Source: Candidatus Haladaptatiplasma halalkaliphilum
GTDB lineage: Archaea; Thermoplasmatota; Thermoplasmata; Halarchaeoplasmatales; Halarchaeoplasmataceae
Assembly: GCA_019594055.1 (NCBI GenBank)
Contig: JAFDTY010000004.1
Span: 1 to 44,573, forward strand
Direction: 5' to 3'
Length of the DNA: 44,573 nt
Positions 30,341-39,546 of the stretch are shown here, piece by piece (the first letter of the stretch is position 1; each line of letters starts with the position of its first letter). Below the pieces are notes generated by a model that worked only from the letters and a program-made list of their open reading frames with translations, was not told the origin of the DNA and made no database searches. The position numbers and the translations under genes were made by a program.

Positions 30341-30592
30341 CTACAGTATATCAAAACCCAATTTTTTCTTCGACCAATTACGCTCTCCGAAAAGGATCTT
30401 GTATTCGTCCTCGTTCAGACCGACCGGGTCTATCCCGTCCCATGTATACCTCCGACGCCCCGCTGATCTCAGGAGCTCTCTGCAAACATCTTCGAATACC
30501 GATCCGAGATATCTATCAAGTTCCGTACATGCTAGCTCGTCTTTCGAAAGAGAGTATCGAATGCAAAGATTCTCTTTTAGCGATTGTTCTAC
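30341..30592 (-). pseudogene. C-terminal remnant of archaeal ATPase (DUF234-like domain)
   Basis: Minus reading VEQSLKENLCIRYSLSKDELACTELDRYLGSVFEDVCRELLRSAGRRRYTWDGIDPVGLNEDEYKILFGERNWSKKKLGFDIL*. Confidence 0.6.
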
Positions 30593-31019
30593 CCTCTATT
30601 CGCCTTCGCCAGCGGGATGAGCAGATGTGTAGCTCGGACAGGCTGCGATAAAATTCGATACAGGCACCATCAGGGTCCATGTCGTGATCCTGCATCAACT
30701 GGTCAAATATCTTGCCGATATCATCCTTGTGATTCCGCCAATCATTCAACTTGACTCTGGCATACCTACCGCTTTTAATCATCATAGTCGGCAGTCCGAG
30801 CTTCCCGATCTCTTCATGGTCGGAAGTCTCTACCCCGGCGAAGTAGGCTAACCCGTCTCCTTCGCAGACCGTGAGGCCGTAGAACCTGCGACCTTTGAGC
30901 GTTGTCAGTTTCGACTCAAGATCCTTCCACGCCGCCTCGATACCTTCCGGAAATCTGTCCGCACGGTTAACCGCAAGGTTCACATCCGGCAGTTCGACTA
31001 TGGTCGCCTTGTAGGTCAT
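30589..31019 (-). pseudogene. GyrI-like small-molecule-binding domain protein, frameshifted near its C-terminus
   Basis: Start MTYKATIVELPDVNLAVNRADRFPEGIEAAWKDLES...; shift near 30626 would give SELH-LLIPLAKANRG*, a typical GyrI-like ending. Confidence 0.65.
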
Positions 31020-31024
31020 ACGTA

Positions 31025-31165
31025 CCCTCCTCTGAGCACTGATCGTGCTCTACTCTGCCCAGATCCTGGGGCGTTCTTCGAAGGATCGATATCTGAGATG
31101 GAGTGAACACGATGCTGGACGCTTCCAATCTTTTAACCAGGGTCACTTGATCCATCATATGGAAA
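31025..31165 (-). pseudogene. AbiEi antitoxin N-terminal remnant
   Basis: MIFHMMDQVTLVKRLEASSIVFTPSQIS versus MIYHMMDRLTLVKRLESSSIPVFTPSQIS in the intact copy at 34043-34807. Confidence 0.75.
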
Positions 31166-31316
31166 ATCACTGCCGGTGCTTATAAGTGTTTTGTTAGTTG
31201 TAAATTAACAATACTGTAATTATGAAGAAACAAAAGACATGCGTTTTTGGTAGATATGTGCCTTACGTAGGTTAATTATTTAAATAGATCATATTACTGA
31301 TGTATAGATAAATACA

Positions 31317-31739
31317 TCAGGTTAATTCTTTTGCTTTTTCAAGAAATCTTGTGGCGTTTTCGATTGTTTCTTCAGCACCGGAAGGATAGTAGCTAAGGCC
31401 GTAGTCCGCCTGTTCTCTCAAAGACTTCGCCTCTTCGAGGAAGTCTACAAATTCGGAATCCAATTCATTTGTGTAAACAAACAATTCTTTTACAGCGATC
31501 CTCAGACAGTAATGACTCCTTTCCCTGTAACCCTTAGAAAAAATCAACGCTCTAGCTGAGTGGAACATGGAATAGTATCCCTGGATGGTGGCCCATTTGG
31601 AGTCGCCTTGTTCCAGAGTTTCCTTTGCCCGGTTCAAGTCATGTTCCGCTGCATCGATCTCCAGGAGTATCATATCATCTGAGATATCTTCTTTGACCAG
31701 ACCTCGATTTTCCATACATTTGTCAAATTTATAGGTCAT
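31317..31739 (-). CDS. HEPN-domain protein (putative toxin of MNT/HEPN pair)
   Basis: GYYSMFHSARALIFSKGYRERSHYCLRIAVKELF; overlaps the MNT gene. Confidence 0.82.
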   Translation of the reverse strand: MTYKFDKCMENRGLVKEDISDDMILLEIDAAEHDLNRAKETLEQGDSKWATIQGYYSMFHSARALIFSKGYRERSHYCLRIAVKELFVYTNELDSEFVDFLEEAKSLREQADYGLSYYPSGAEETIENATRFLEKAKELT

Positions 31740-32265
31740 CTTCTCGGCTCCACAATACTATCCCTCTTTTTATGTTTTCGTAGAGTACTCCGTTCTCTTT
31801 TTTGAATACCATAAAATCTCCGGATCTAACGATGATCGGTGAGATCATTTCGTTTCCTCTTATACTTTCTTTCACGTCATCCGGGTTGTTTGTCTTTATA
31901 AATATGTCTATATCGCTTTTTTTTGTGTTTGTTCCCTCTGATGCACTCCCGAATAACACTATCTTATCGGATACATCTTTTATCTTGTTAACCATGTCAT
32001 ACAAGTTCAAAACATTGTCGAATACCTTGAACTGTTTTATCACCGGATTCTTCATGTTTACCGAGTAAAAAGTCTGCCTCCCCACGACTTCCTTCGTAAG
32101 CATATTTTCCTTTTCGAGCTCTCTCAGTATGTTGCTGGCAGTTGAAGGACTGATGTCCGAACGCCTGGCGATCTCTCTTACGTGTAGGCGTACACTGGGA
32201 TCGGCGGACAGCACTCTCAGGATTTTGTATGTGGATCTCGACCATATGTTTAATTTATCGAACAT
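31729..32265 (-). CDS. wHTH plus minimal nucleotidyltransferase (putative antitoxin)
   Basis: N-terminal winged HTH (HVREIARRSDISPSTASNILRELEKENML), then IVLFGSASEGTNTKKSDIDIFI. Confidence 0.85.
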   Translation of the reverse strand: MFDKLNIWSRSTYKILRVLSADPSVRLHVREIARRSDISPSTASNILRELEKENMLTKEVVGRQTFYSVNMKNPVIKQFKVFDNVLNLYDMVNKIKDVSDKIVLFGSASEGTNTKKSDIDIFIKTNNPDDVKESIRGNEMISPIIVRSGDFMVFKKENGVLYENIKRGIVLWSREDDL

Positions 32266-32399
32266 ATGTACTTCTATACGAACAATTGTTTAAATAATTT
32301 GTGCTTTTGTGCCTTTCCAAGAGTAAATATCTGGGAGAAAAGTACAGAACCTTTTTTATGCTGATCGTCATCTTGAAAGAGATAACTACGAACTCCAGG

Positions 32400-33245
32400 A
32401 TGATAAAGATGGAAAAGGAATTTTATCGGGAACACGGGCCGATCACTGACCCGGGGGAATATGCTTTCCTGTATGAAGAGTTACCCCGGGATGTGGGGTC
32501 TTTATGCTCTATGATCCAAGGTTTGATTGTTCATCGTGAGTCGGTAGGGCTTCACGGCGGAGAAACAAGAAATGGGAAAGACGTAGATGTGGATCACAGA
32601 AAGGTGGAAAGACTGCTCGAAAAGATAACAGGACTAAATGACAGCCCTCTATCCATTGAAAGGGGGATAGAAGAACGAGCGAGGGTGGTGTGTCGAGACT
32701 TTTCCGTCCTCCTTTGTTCCATGCTGAGGCATGGAGAGATACCGGCCCGTTCCAGATGTGGATATGCAGTGTATCTCACGGATCCCGATAGGGATTTCGT
32801 TTACGATCACTGGCTGTGTGAATACTGGGATGGTGATAAATGGATAAAGGTGGATGCTGAGATAGACCAGCTGGAGTTGGACGCATGGACTAGAGGGGAT
32901 GTGGATCCCTTAGATGTGAGTTCCGATCTGTTCATGGGTGCGGGAGATGCTTGGAAGGCTGTGAGAGAGGGTAGGTACGAGGAACACTATTTTGGAGAGC
33001 CAGAATCACATTACAATGGATGGAGGCTGTTGAAGATGCAGCTTTTACTGGATCTGGCATGCTTGAATAAAAGGGAGATGCTCGCTACGGATACATGGGG
33101 TCTAGCTGAGAAGGATTATAAAGAATTGAACGAGAAGGAACTGGGGCTGTTGGATGAAGTTGCGGATCATCTAGATGATTTTGACGAGATGCGAAACCTG
33201 TATGAAAACAATCCGGAGCTAAGGATCGATCGTGTTGATATGTGA
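32400..33245 (+). CDS. Transglutaminase-like superfamily protein
   Basis: Cys-His-Asp-type motifs: RVVCRDFSVLLCSMLRHGEIPARSRCGYAVYL...FVYDHWLCEYWDGDKWIKVDAEID. Confidence 0.7.
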   Translation: MIKMEKEFYREHGPITDPGEYAFLYEELPRDVGSLCSMIQGLIVHRESVGLHGGETRNGKDVDVDHRKVERLLEKITGLNDSPLSIERGIEERARVVCRDFSVLLCSMLRHGEIPARSRCGYAVYLTDPDRDFVYDHWLCEYWDGDKWIKVDAEIDQLELDAWTRGDVDPLDVSSDLFMGAGDAWKAVREGRYEEHYFGEPESHYNGWRLLKMQLLLDLACLNKREMLATDTWGLAEKDYKELNEKELGLLDEVADHLDDFDEMRNLYENNPELRIDRVDM

Positions 33246-33291
33246 TCATTTCGTTCTGTTTTTGGGGATAAAGGAGGCCTTCCATGACTTA

Positions 33292-34059
33292 TCAACAAAT
33301 CTTACTTATCTCAGATTTAACCCTGGCTAAAGCATTTTCCTTCGGAGGGACATTTTCCATCAAGCTGCTCAGATCCTTATCCCATCTTTTTGCCAGCTCT
33401 TCGCATCTGTCGGAAACAACCGAAGGATCTAGGGAGAGATGGTAAAATTTCAGTTTCTTTTCTACCATATCCCTATCTAGACTCGCTCCGTGTTCTATCA
33501 ACATGTACAGGTCGTAAAGGTCTCTCACCTTATCCCTGGTCATCACCGCACGGATCTTTTCTGCGACTATCTCATCTCTGTCCATCACCCTGACCACATA
33601 GGGGAGCACATCTTTGTATGGGGGGTTTATCTCTTGGACTTCCGGGTCCATAAGGACTTCTTCTCTTCTGCTTATCTCCACCCGGATGGTACAGATACCT
33701 CTGTTATTTCGGTATAAAGGTCCTCGTATCTTCACCCGGAATCCTGCGGTCATCTCCGTATCCGTTAGATTGTCTGTTTCCACCGGAAAATTATAGGATT
33801 CTATGGCTCTGACCACGTTCTCGGCGATGATATCTATGGAAATCTCCTTGTCTTCCGTAAAATCCAGATCTTCACTGAATCGCGACAGCAACCCTATCTT
33901 TTGCAGGGCCGTACCACCTTTGAACACCAGATATGACCCCCATCTTCTCGAAAGGGTGTTCAGCACGATATGTTGAAAATAATCCTTCTCCACATGACCC
34001 AGGGAGAAGGCTGTCACGCCGATATACTTTTTGAGTTCTTCTCTATTCATGGTTACCAC
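33292..34059 (-). CDS. abiEii: AbiEii-type nucleotidyltransferase toxin (copy 1)
   Basis: YLVFKGGTALQKIGLLSRFSEDLDFT; DEIVAEKIRAVMTRDKVRDLYDLYMLI. Confidence 0.9.
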   Translation of the reverse strand: MVTMNREELKKYIGVTAFSLGHVEKDYFQHIVLNTLSRRWGSYLVFKGGTALQKIGLLSRFSEDLDFTEDKEISIDIIAENVVRAIESYNFPVETDNLTDTEMTAGFRVKIRGPLYRNNRGICTIRVEISRREEVLMDPEVQEINPPYKDVLPYVVRVMDRDEIVAEKIRAVMTRDKVRDLYDLYMLIEHGASLDRDMVEKKLKFYHLSLDPSVVSDRCEELAKRWDKDLSSLMENVPPKENALARVKSEISKIC

Positions 34060-34807
34060 CTGTATCCTTGATACTTTTTACTTCCGCTGTGTTATCTATC
34101 ACCCTCCACTTCGGATCGTAAGTTCCTCTACGGGGAAATGAAGGGTCCAGGGGGACGTAGGTTTTGGAGATCTCTATGGGATCGAGTTCAATGCCTTCCT
34201 GGCTCAACAGATAACCTAGGCGTTTGATGACCACCTGCTTTCCACATCTCCTTGCATATTCCATGGCCTTTTTACCGTCTATCCCGTCTTTGATGACCTC
34301 AACCACCTCTCCCAGGGGGACGTAGTCATTGAACAACAGACCGTCGACCACCGCCTTTTCCTTCCGGGCGATGAATGCGGTTTTACCGTCCATATATACC
34401 TTATCCATACCGTACAATAATGATCCACTTGTTTTTATGAAGCGTAGTCGGTATCTTCCGGTTTCCAGGGACAGTTCCCATGTACCGGATCTATGGGTGT
34501 TGATAACATCTATTATCCTGGGCGACTGTGTGGTAGTTCCGTGGTACTCGAAGGCCGCCCACAGGGATACATAGGAAGGCGAGTAGATGCCGGATGCCAC
34601 GCACAAGATGTTCGAAGACGGCAAACAATAGTAGCCCCTTTTCACCCTCACCATGGTTCCCTCATGGGCAAATCTGCTCAATAATACCCTGGTACTCTCT
34701 ATGGTTTGATCCGATATGGCCGATATCTGAGAGGGAGTGAACACGGGGATGCTGGATGATTCCAATCTTTTTACCAGGGTCAGTCGATCCATCATATGGT
34801 AGATCAT
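34043..34807 (-). CDS. abiEi: AbiEi-type antitoxin (copy 1)
   Basis: N-terminal wHTH (FTPSQISAISDQTIESTRVLLSRFAHEGTMVRVKRGYYCLPSS), pairs with AbiEii. Confidence 0.85.
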   Translation of the reverse strand: MIYHMMDRLTLVKRLESSSIPVFTPSQISAISDQTIESTRVLLSRFAHEGTMVRVKRGYYCLPSSNILCVASGIYSPSYVSLWAAFEYHGTTTQSPRIIDVINTHRSGTWELSLETGRYRLRFIKTSGSLLYGMDKVYMDGKTAFIARKEKAVVDGLLFNDYVPLGEVVEVIKDGIDGKKAMEYARRCGKQVVIKRLGYLLSQEGIELDPIEISKTYVPLDPSFPRRGTYDPKWRVIDNTAEVKSIKDTGGNHE

Positions 34808-34929
34808 TGTCGGCGTATATATGTGTTTTGTTGGTTGTAAATTAACAATAATGTAATTATGAGGAAACAAAAGACATATCCTCTGCGGGAAATATGCTTT
34901 GGTTCCATTAACGAGATGGCAATGATCTC

Positions 34930-35880
34930 ATGGACGGAATCGTTATAACCCATGATAACTATCTCGAGATCATGTGTGAAAAGGAACCGTCAAAGGAGGG
35001 ATGGAAGGCACTTTACGATGCTACGAATAACGATACCGGTATGGACCGGTTCAATATGCCCACGAACAGATACCCCCTCGATGATTTCGAGGGGTTTACG
35101 CCCAACGAGATGCACGGCCTTCTCTACACCCCCTACGACGATGAAAGATCTCCTCTTTACATCGATCCGGAGCTAGATGACGAGCGAGTGGATGACGTTA
35201 GGATATGCCGACACGTGAAGAAATATCTGGGTATGTTGAGGGAGAGGCAGCCGTTGAAACTGACCGCAAAAGGAAACCTGCCGAGAAATTTTTGTAGGGA
35301 ACTCTGTGAAGCGGATATTCTGGAAGGCGATAGATTTGCCTTCAAGGATCGTCTGATAATGAGAGAAGAGGCGTCTTACTACATACATTTCATGAATGTA
35401 TTCACACAACTCATCGGATTCTCATCTATGGATAAAGGGTACGTATCATTGACCGAAAACGCCGAGGAATATCTGGATGGTAGATCACCTTCGGAATGGT
35501 TCACATATCTTTTCAAAGCTCATACTGAAAAATTCAACTGGGGGTACAGTGACTACTATTCTGAGGCGGAGATCATCCAGGGTGGTTTTGGTTTTTCAAT
35601 ATTCCTGGTTCAGAAATATGGTGATGAGCCCAGGAAAGTTAAATTCTATACGGATAAATTCCTGAAAGCATTTCCATCGGTTCTGAGTGAGGTTCCGGAC
35701 AAAGGATCTTTTTCAGGAAGGAAACTGTTTGGATATTGTTATGAAACAAGAACGTTCGAGCGTTTTTTAGAACGATTCGGATTGATTGAATATCCGGGGG
35801 CAGAGGGAATTTTTTCCATGGATAGATCCTTGGTGAAGAAGGACCTCATCGACCATGTTTTCAAATGGAGGATATTGTAA
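34930..35880 (+). CDS. Hypothetical protein (316 aa)
   Basis: Long ORF with internal wHTH-like segment (PLKLTAKGNLPRNFCRELCEADIL); no family assigned. Confidence 0.6.
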   Translation: MDGIVITHDNYLEIMCEKEPSKEGWKALYDATNNDTGMDRFNMPTNRYPLDDFEGFTPNEMHGLLYTPYDDERSPLYIDPELDDERVDDVRICRHVKKYLGMLRERQPLKLTAKGNLPRNFCRELCEADILEGDRFAFKDRLIMREEASYYIHFMNVFTQLIGFSSMDKGYVSLTENAEEYLDGRSPSEWFTYLFKAHTEKFNWGYSDYYSEAEIIQGGFGFSIFLVQKYGDEPRKVKFYTDKFLKAFPSVLSEVPDKGSFSGRKLFGYCYETRTFERFLERFGLIEYPGAEGIFSMDRSLVKKDLIDHVFKWRIL

Positions 35881-35894
35881 ATACAGTTCCTGTC

Positions 35895-36011
35895 TTGCTT
35901 GGCATTATCTGTTGTACGGTCAATTATCTTGAAGGGGGGGCATAACTCTCCAGGGTACGCAGCAGCAAAAGGATACTACCGTCTAAGCGTGTCAAAGATT
36001 ATGCCAAGCAA
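35895..36011. repeat. 117-bp segment bounded by 16-bp near-perfect inverted repeats
   Basis: ttgcttggcattatct (35895-35910) and agattatgccaagcaa (35996-36011), 15/16 complementary. Confidence 0.7.
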
Positions 36012-36082
36012 CATATATGCTCTAAAACTTAGTTATTTTGTATGCCGTAAAACTTATATGTTGTAAAACTTATTGTCTGCTC

Positions 36083-37246
36083 ATGAACGAGATACCATTC
36101 AAATACGGAAAACCGGTCACGGCCCCTTACTTCATCGACAGGGAAAGCGAACTTGAAGAGCTGTATCACGACTGTTCGAAGGTGACCGCCGGAGGGGAGA
36201 TCAATATAGCTCTCCTGGGTCTTAGAAGGACTGGGAAGACGTCCCTTCTACGTAACCTGATAGATAATTTGAAAGACGACAAGAAGATCGTACCGGTTTT
36301 CATGGATTGTTATGGCATACCTTCGCGGTCCACCTTTGGTAAACAGATGGGGGAGTTGATCAAGGATGCATACATCGAGAAGACGAAGGATATGGGGTAC
36401 AAAGAGAGGATAAAAAGTTTGGTGAAGAAAAAGACCTCTGACTTACTGTCAAGGACATCTGAGATGGAGATATCGATAGCTAATTATCTGAGCATAAGGA
36501 TCGGGCTTCAGGAGGGGGGCATAGATGTGTGGGAGAGATCCCTGGAGTACGCGGAAAATATAGGCAAAGAAAAGGATGTATACTTTGTGATGATCCTGGA
36601 CGAATTCCCGGATATCGCCATCAGGTGGGGAGATGATTTTGTGAAAAGGTTTAGGGCGGTCGTTCAACACCAGAGCAGATGTATGTATATCATAGCCGGG
36701 TCCGCGGTGACCTACATGACGGAACTGGTACATAGCGAGGGATCGCCGTTTTATAGACAACTAAAAACGGTTAAACTGGAAAAACTTCCCGAGGATATCA
36801 CCAGATCCTTCGTCGGAGAACGTCTTGATATGGAAGAAGATGCCATGGACAGGTTCATAGATTTAACGGGAGGATTTCCCGATTATACCCAGCGATTGGG
36901 TTACATCTTATTCAGGAGATATGGTAAGGAGGATTTATCCCTGGAAAGACTAGAAAGGGGTTACGAAGAGATGTTGGACGAGCTCCAGATTGAATTCAAG
37001 GAAACACTGAGTAGATTTAATATGAAATCCGGGACGTACGGGGATATCATCTTATCTTTGGCGTATCATAAAAGGGCATCGGATGTAGCACGAGATGTGA
37101 ACATGCCTCTCTCAGCACTCCCCGGTTATATGGACTATCTGATGAGGGTGGGGATGGTAGAGAAGGAAAAACGGGGAATTTACCGATTGTCGGACCCGGT
37201 GTTCAATGAGTGGGTAAAACGGATGCAAGTGATCCCGTACGACTAA
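36083..37246 (+). CDS. Archaeal AAA-family ATPase (STAND-like P-loop)
   Basis: PYFIDRESELEEL, Walker A GLRRTGKTSLLRN, Walker B YFVMILDEFPDI, C-terminal wHTH. Confidence 0.85.
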   Translation: MNEIPFKYGKPVTAPYFIDRESELEELYHDCSKVTAGGEINIALLGLRRTGKTSLLRNLIDNLKDDKKIVPVFMDCYGIPSRSTFGKQMGELIKDAYIEKTKDMGYKERIKSLVKKKTSDLLSRTSEMEISIANYLSIRIGLQEGGIDVWERSLEYAENIGKEKDVYFVMILDEFPDIAIRWGDDFVKRFRAVVQHQSRCMYIIAGSAVTYMTELVHSEGSPFYRQLKTVKLEKLPEDITRSFVGERLDMEEDAMDRFIDLTGGFPDYTQRLGYILFRRYGKEDLSLERLERGYEEMLDELQIEFKETLSRFNMKSGTYGDIILSLAYHKRASDVARDVNMPLSALPGYMDYLMRVGMVEKEKRGIYRLSDPVFNEWVKRMQVIPYD

Positions 37247-37279
37247 ATATCCTAGTCGACAAACATGTTCAGACTGTTG

Positions 37280-37390
37280 TTACAATGTTATTCTATCGCT
37301 GACCCCCATGGACACGAACCCATCTATGTGGTGATGGTTCTTCAGTGATGTGAGTTCCTCTCTTCGGTTCACGAAGGGTTTTCGAATCAT
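37280..37390 (-). pseudogene. N-terminal remnant of an archaeal ATPase
   Basis: Minus reading MIRKPFVNRREELTSLKNHHHIDGFVSMGVSDRITL*; FVNREEEL-type start. Confidence 0.5.
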
Positions 37391-37538
37391 GACTATATGA
37401 TCCGATCCATATTGTTTAATGTTTAGGTGGTGTTTGCTATTCAGAGTAAAAGATGTCATCGTCTTGGAAAATTATTCAAAATAAAGTAGTCTGGTTGAGA
37501 AAATAAATGGATCCTAATACTGATGCGTTCGTTACACA

Positions 37539-37604
37539 TCAGGTTAATTCCTTTGCCTTTTCAAGAAACCTTGAGGTGTTGTCGATTGTTTCTTCAGCAC
37601 CCGG
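37539..37604 (-). pseudogene. HEPN C-terminal remnant
   Basis: Minus reading GAEETIDNTSRFLEKAKELT*, versus SGAEETIENATRFLEKAKELT* at the end of the intact HEPN 31317-31739. Confidence 0.85.
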
Positions 37605-37690
37605 GTCGTAGAGGTGTTCCCGGATAGGGGCCAGTGCTTCTTCCGGGAGAGGAAGATTTTATATATGGATGTTGCATATCTTTCCTGGTC

Positions 37691-38092
37691 ATGGTCGATA
37701 GTTCCCTCGAATCAAGGATCGTTTCCGTTCTGGACAGGAGAGATGAGATACTGTTCGCCTATCTGTACGGCTCCTTCGCACGGAACACGGCGGACGACAA
37801 AAGTGATATGGATATAGGGGTGTATCTGAAGGAAGGTGAACACGGTGTGTTCTATCCGGAACGATTGGCCCGTGAACTTGAGGAAGTCCTGGATCGTGAA
37901 GTAGATGTGAGGATACTTAACAAAAGGAACATCACCTTTCTACATCAAGTATTGAAGGATGGTAAACTGCAGTTCTGCAGGGATGAGGATAAGAGGGTGG
38001 AATTCGAAACAAAAGTGTACGATATGTATCTGGACATAAAGTACTACCTTGACATGTACAACGAGATAAGGAAAGAGAGGGTCTTGACATGA
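37691..38092 (+). CDS. mntA: MntA-type nucleotidyltransferase antitoxin
   Basis: FAYLYGSFARNTADDKSDMDIGVYL; ATGA overlap with downstream HepT-like gene. Confidence 0.85.
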   Translation: MVDSSLESRIVSVLDRRDEILFAYLYGSFARNTADDKSDMDIGVYLKEGEHGVFYPERLARELEEVLDREVDVRILNKRNITFLHQVLKDGKLQFCRDEDKRVEFETKVYDMYLDIKYYLDMYNEIRKERVLT

Positions 38093-38505
38093 TAGACAGG
38101 GATATCTTTGAAAGTAAGATAGATCTGATGATGAAAAATCTGGAATATCTTGATGAAGTCAAGATGGAGGATTCTGAGGATTTTTTAAGGTCCTTTGAAA
38201 AGATACAGGCAACAAAACATTCTCTGCAGGAAGTGATAGAAGCTTCACTGGATATCGCCAATAATCTGATATCACGCCAGGGATGGCCCAGGGCGGAGAC
38301 CTACGCCGAGATGTTCGAACGCTTGTGTGAAAACCAAGTGATATGTGAGGACCTGAAAGACAAATTGGTGGACATGGCCAGGTTCAGAAATCTGCTGGTT
38401 CATAGATATGGTAGTATCGATGACGAAAGACTCTTTGAGATCTTGCAGGAGAGCCTCGGGGACATACACAGATTCATCGAGGTTATCTATGCTTATATGG
38501 AATAG
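38089..38505 (+). CDS. hepT: HepT-type HEPN toxin (DUF86)
   Basis: RNLLVHRYG (Rx4HxY) motif; four-helix HEPN pattern. Confidence 0.88.
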   Translation: MIDRDIFESKIDLMMKNLEYLDEVKMEDSEDFLRSFEKIQATKHSLQEVIEASLDIANNLISRQGWPRAETYAEMFERLCENQVICEDLKDKLVDMARFRNLLVHRYGSIDDERLFEILQESLGDIHRFIEVIYAYME

Positions 38506-38613
38506 GTATGATCCTTATCCGATAGTACCATGGCTGTTTCGATACATATAATTCGAACCTGTAAGTTCGGTTTCACAGATCAAATCGTTATACATAAAAA
38601 CCAATGACCGGGG

Positions 38614-39369
38614 TCAATCACCCAGCATACCCGAGTTCAACATCAAGAGTAGGGCAACCATCAATCCCAAAATATTGATGAAATGGGGGATGGCAATTTT
38701 TACCATCTTTTTACCGAACAGGGATACATCCTGAAAAAGTGGGGGTGTTATCCTGAACATATAGCCCATGGCTATGGTCCCACTTGCGGACAGTCCCAAA
38801 ATCACAGATCCCAAAAGAAAGCTGTTGGCAGTATCCATACCGAATTCAGGTGTGGTTCCCATGTTTATTCCAGAAAAAATTAAGCCCAGTATCGCTATTT
38901 GAAGACCATATATGAGTGCGGGCTCCGGAAGAACAAGGAAAACCATGTATTTTCCGAAGTACTCCAAGCTCCCTTCACCCTTCTCGTCTATGCCCTCCAT
39001 GACCTCTCTGTAGAACATACTCCTTCCAAGGTTTCCGAAGAGGGCGCTGAGGCCTACGGCCAAGAGGGAACCAACGGCCACCCTGTGCTGAACGTCCGTT
39101 TGAACTCCGAAGACGAATATCAGCAGTGAAATCAGAATGCAGTATATAGTCCCAGTGATGGGATATATGGAATATATCAGGGATATGTTGGTGAATGTCC
39201 CTTGACCCTTATCCTTTTCCGTAGAAAGAGCATCGTAGGGGTCAAGGCTGGACATGATCTCCCGTCTCTTCCTCAGGGCGGTTAGCATCGCCACTGCCGT
39301 GCCTATCATGCCCAATCCTATGGATATCACCATCCACTGAACTATGGATTCCATGGAACCATGATTCAC
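38614..39369 (-). CDS. Multi-TM protein resembling V/A-type ATPase membrane-ring subunit K (divergent, orphan)
   Basis: About 6 TM helices; LPEPALIYGLQIAILGL resembles the (L)PE-TQAIYGLLVAIL signature of K/c subunits. Confidence 0.4.
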   Translation of the reverse strand: MNHGSMESIVQWMVISIGLGMIGTAVAMLTALRKRREIMSSLDPYDALSTEKDKGQGTFTNISLIYSIYPITGTIYCILISLLIFVFGVQTDVQHRVAVGSLLAVGLSALFGNLGRSMFYREVMEGIDEKGEGSLEYFGKYMVFLVLPEPALIYGLQIAILGLIFSGINMGTTPEFGMDTANSFLLGSVILGLSASGTIAMGYMFRITPPLFQDVSLFGKKMVKIAIPHFINILGLMVALLLMLNSGMLGD

Positions 39370-39546
39370 CTTATAATAAAAAAGGTTGTGTACAACATAT
39401 GAACTGCTGTAACAAGTTCTTCCATTCTTTCGCTATGATGCGAGAGCATTTTCTCACGCTTGCCCATATGGTTGTATATATCGAGGATTCATGTGTCGAA
39501 AACAAAGGCGATACCTTGAAATATTTCACCATATTAGAGTGATATC

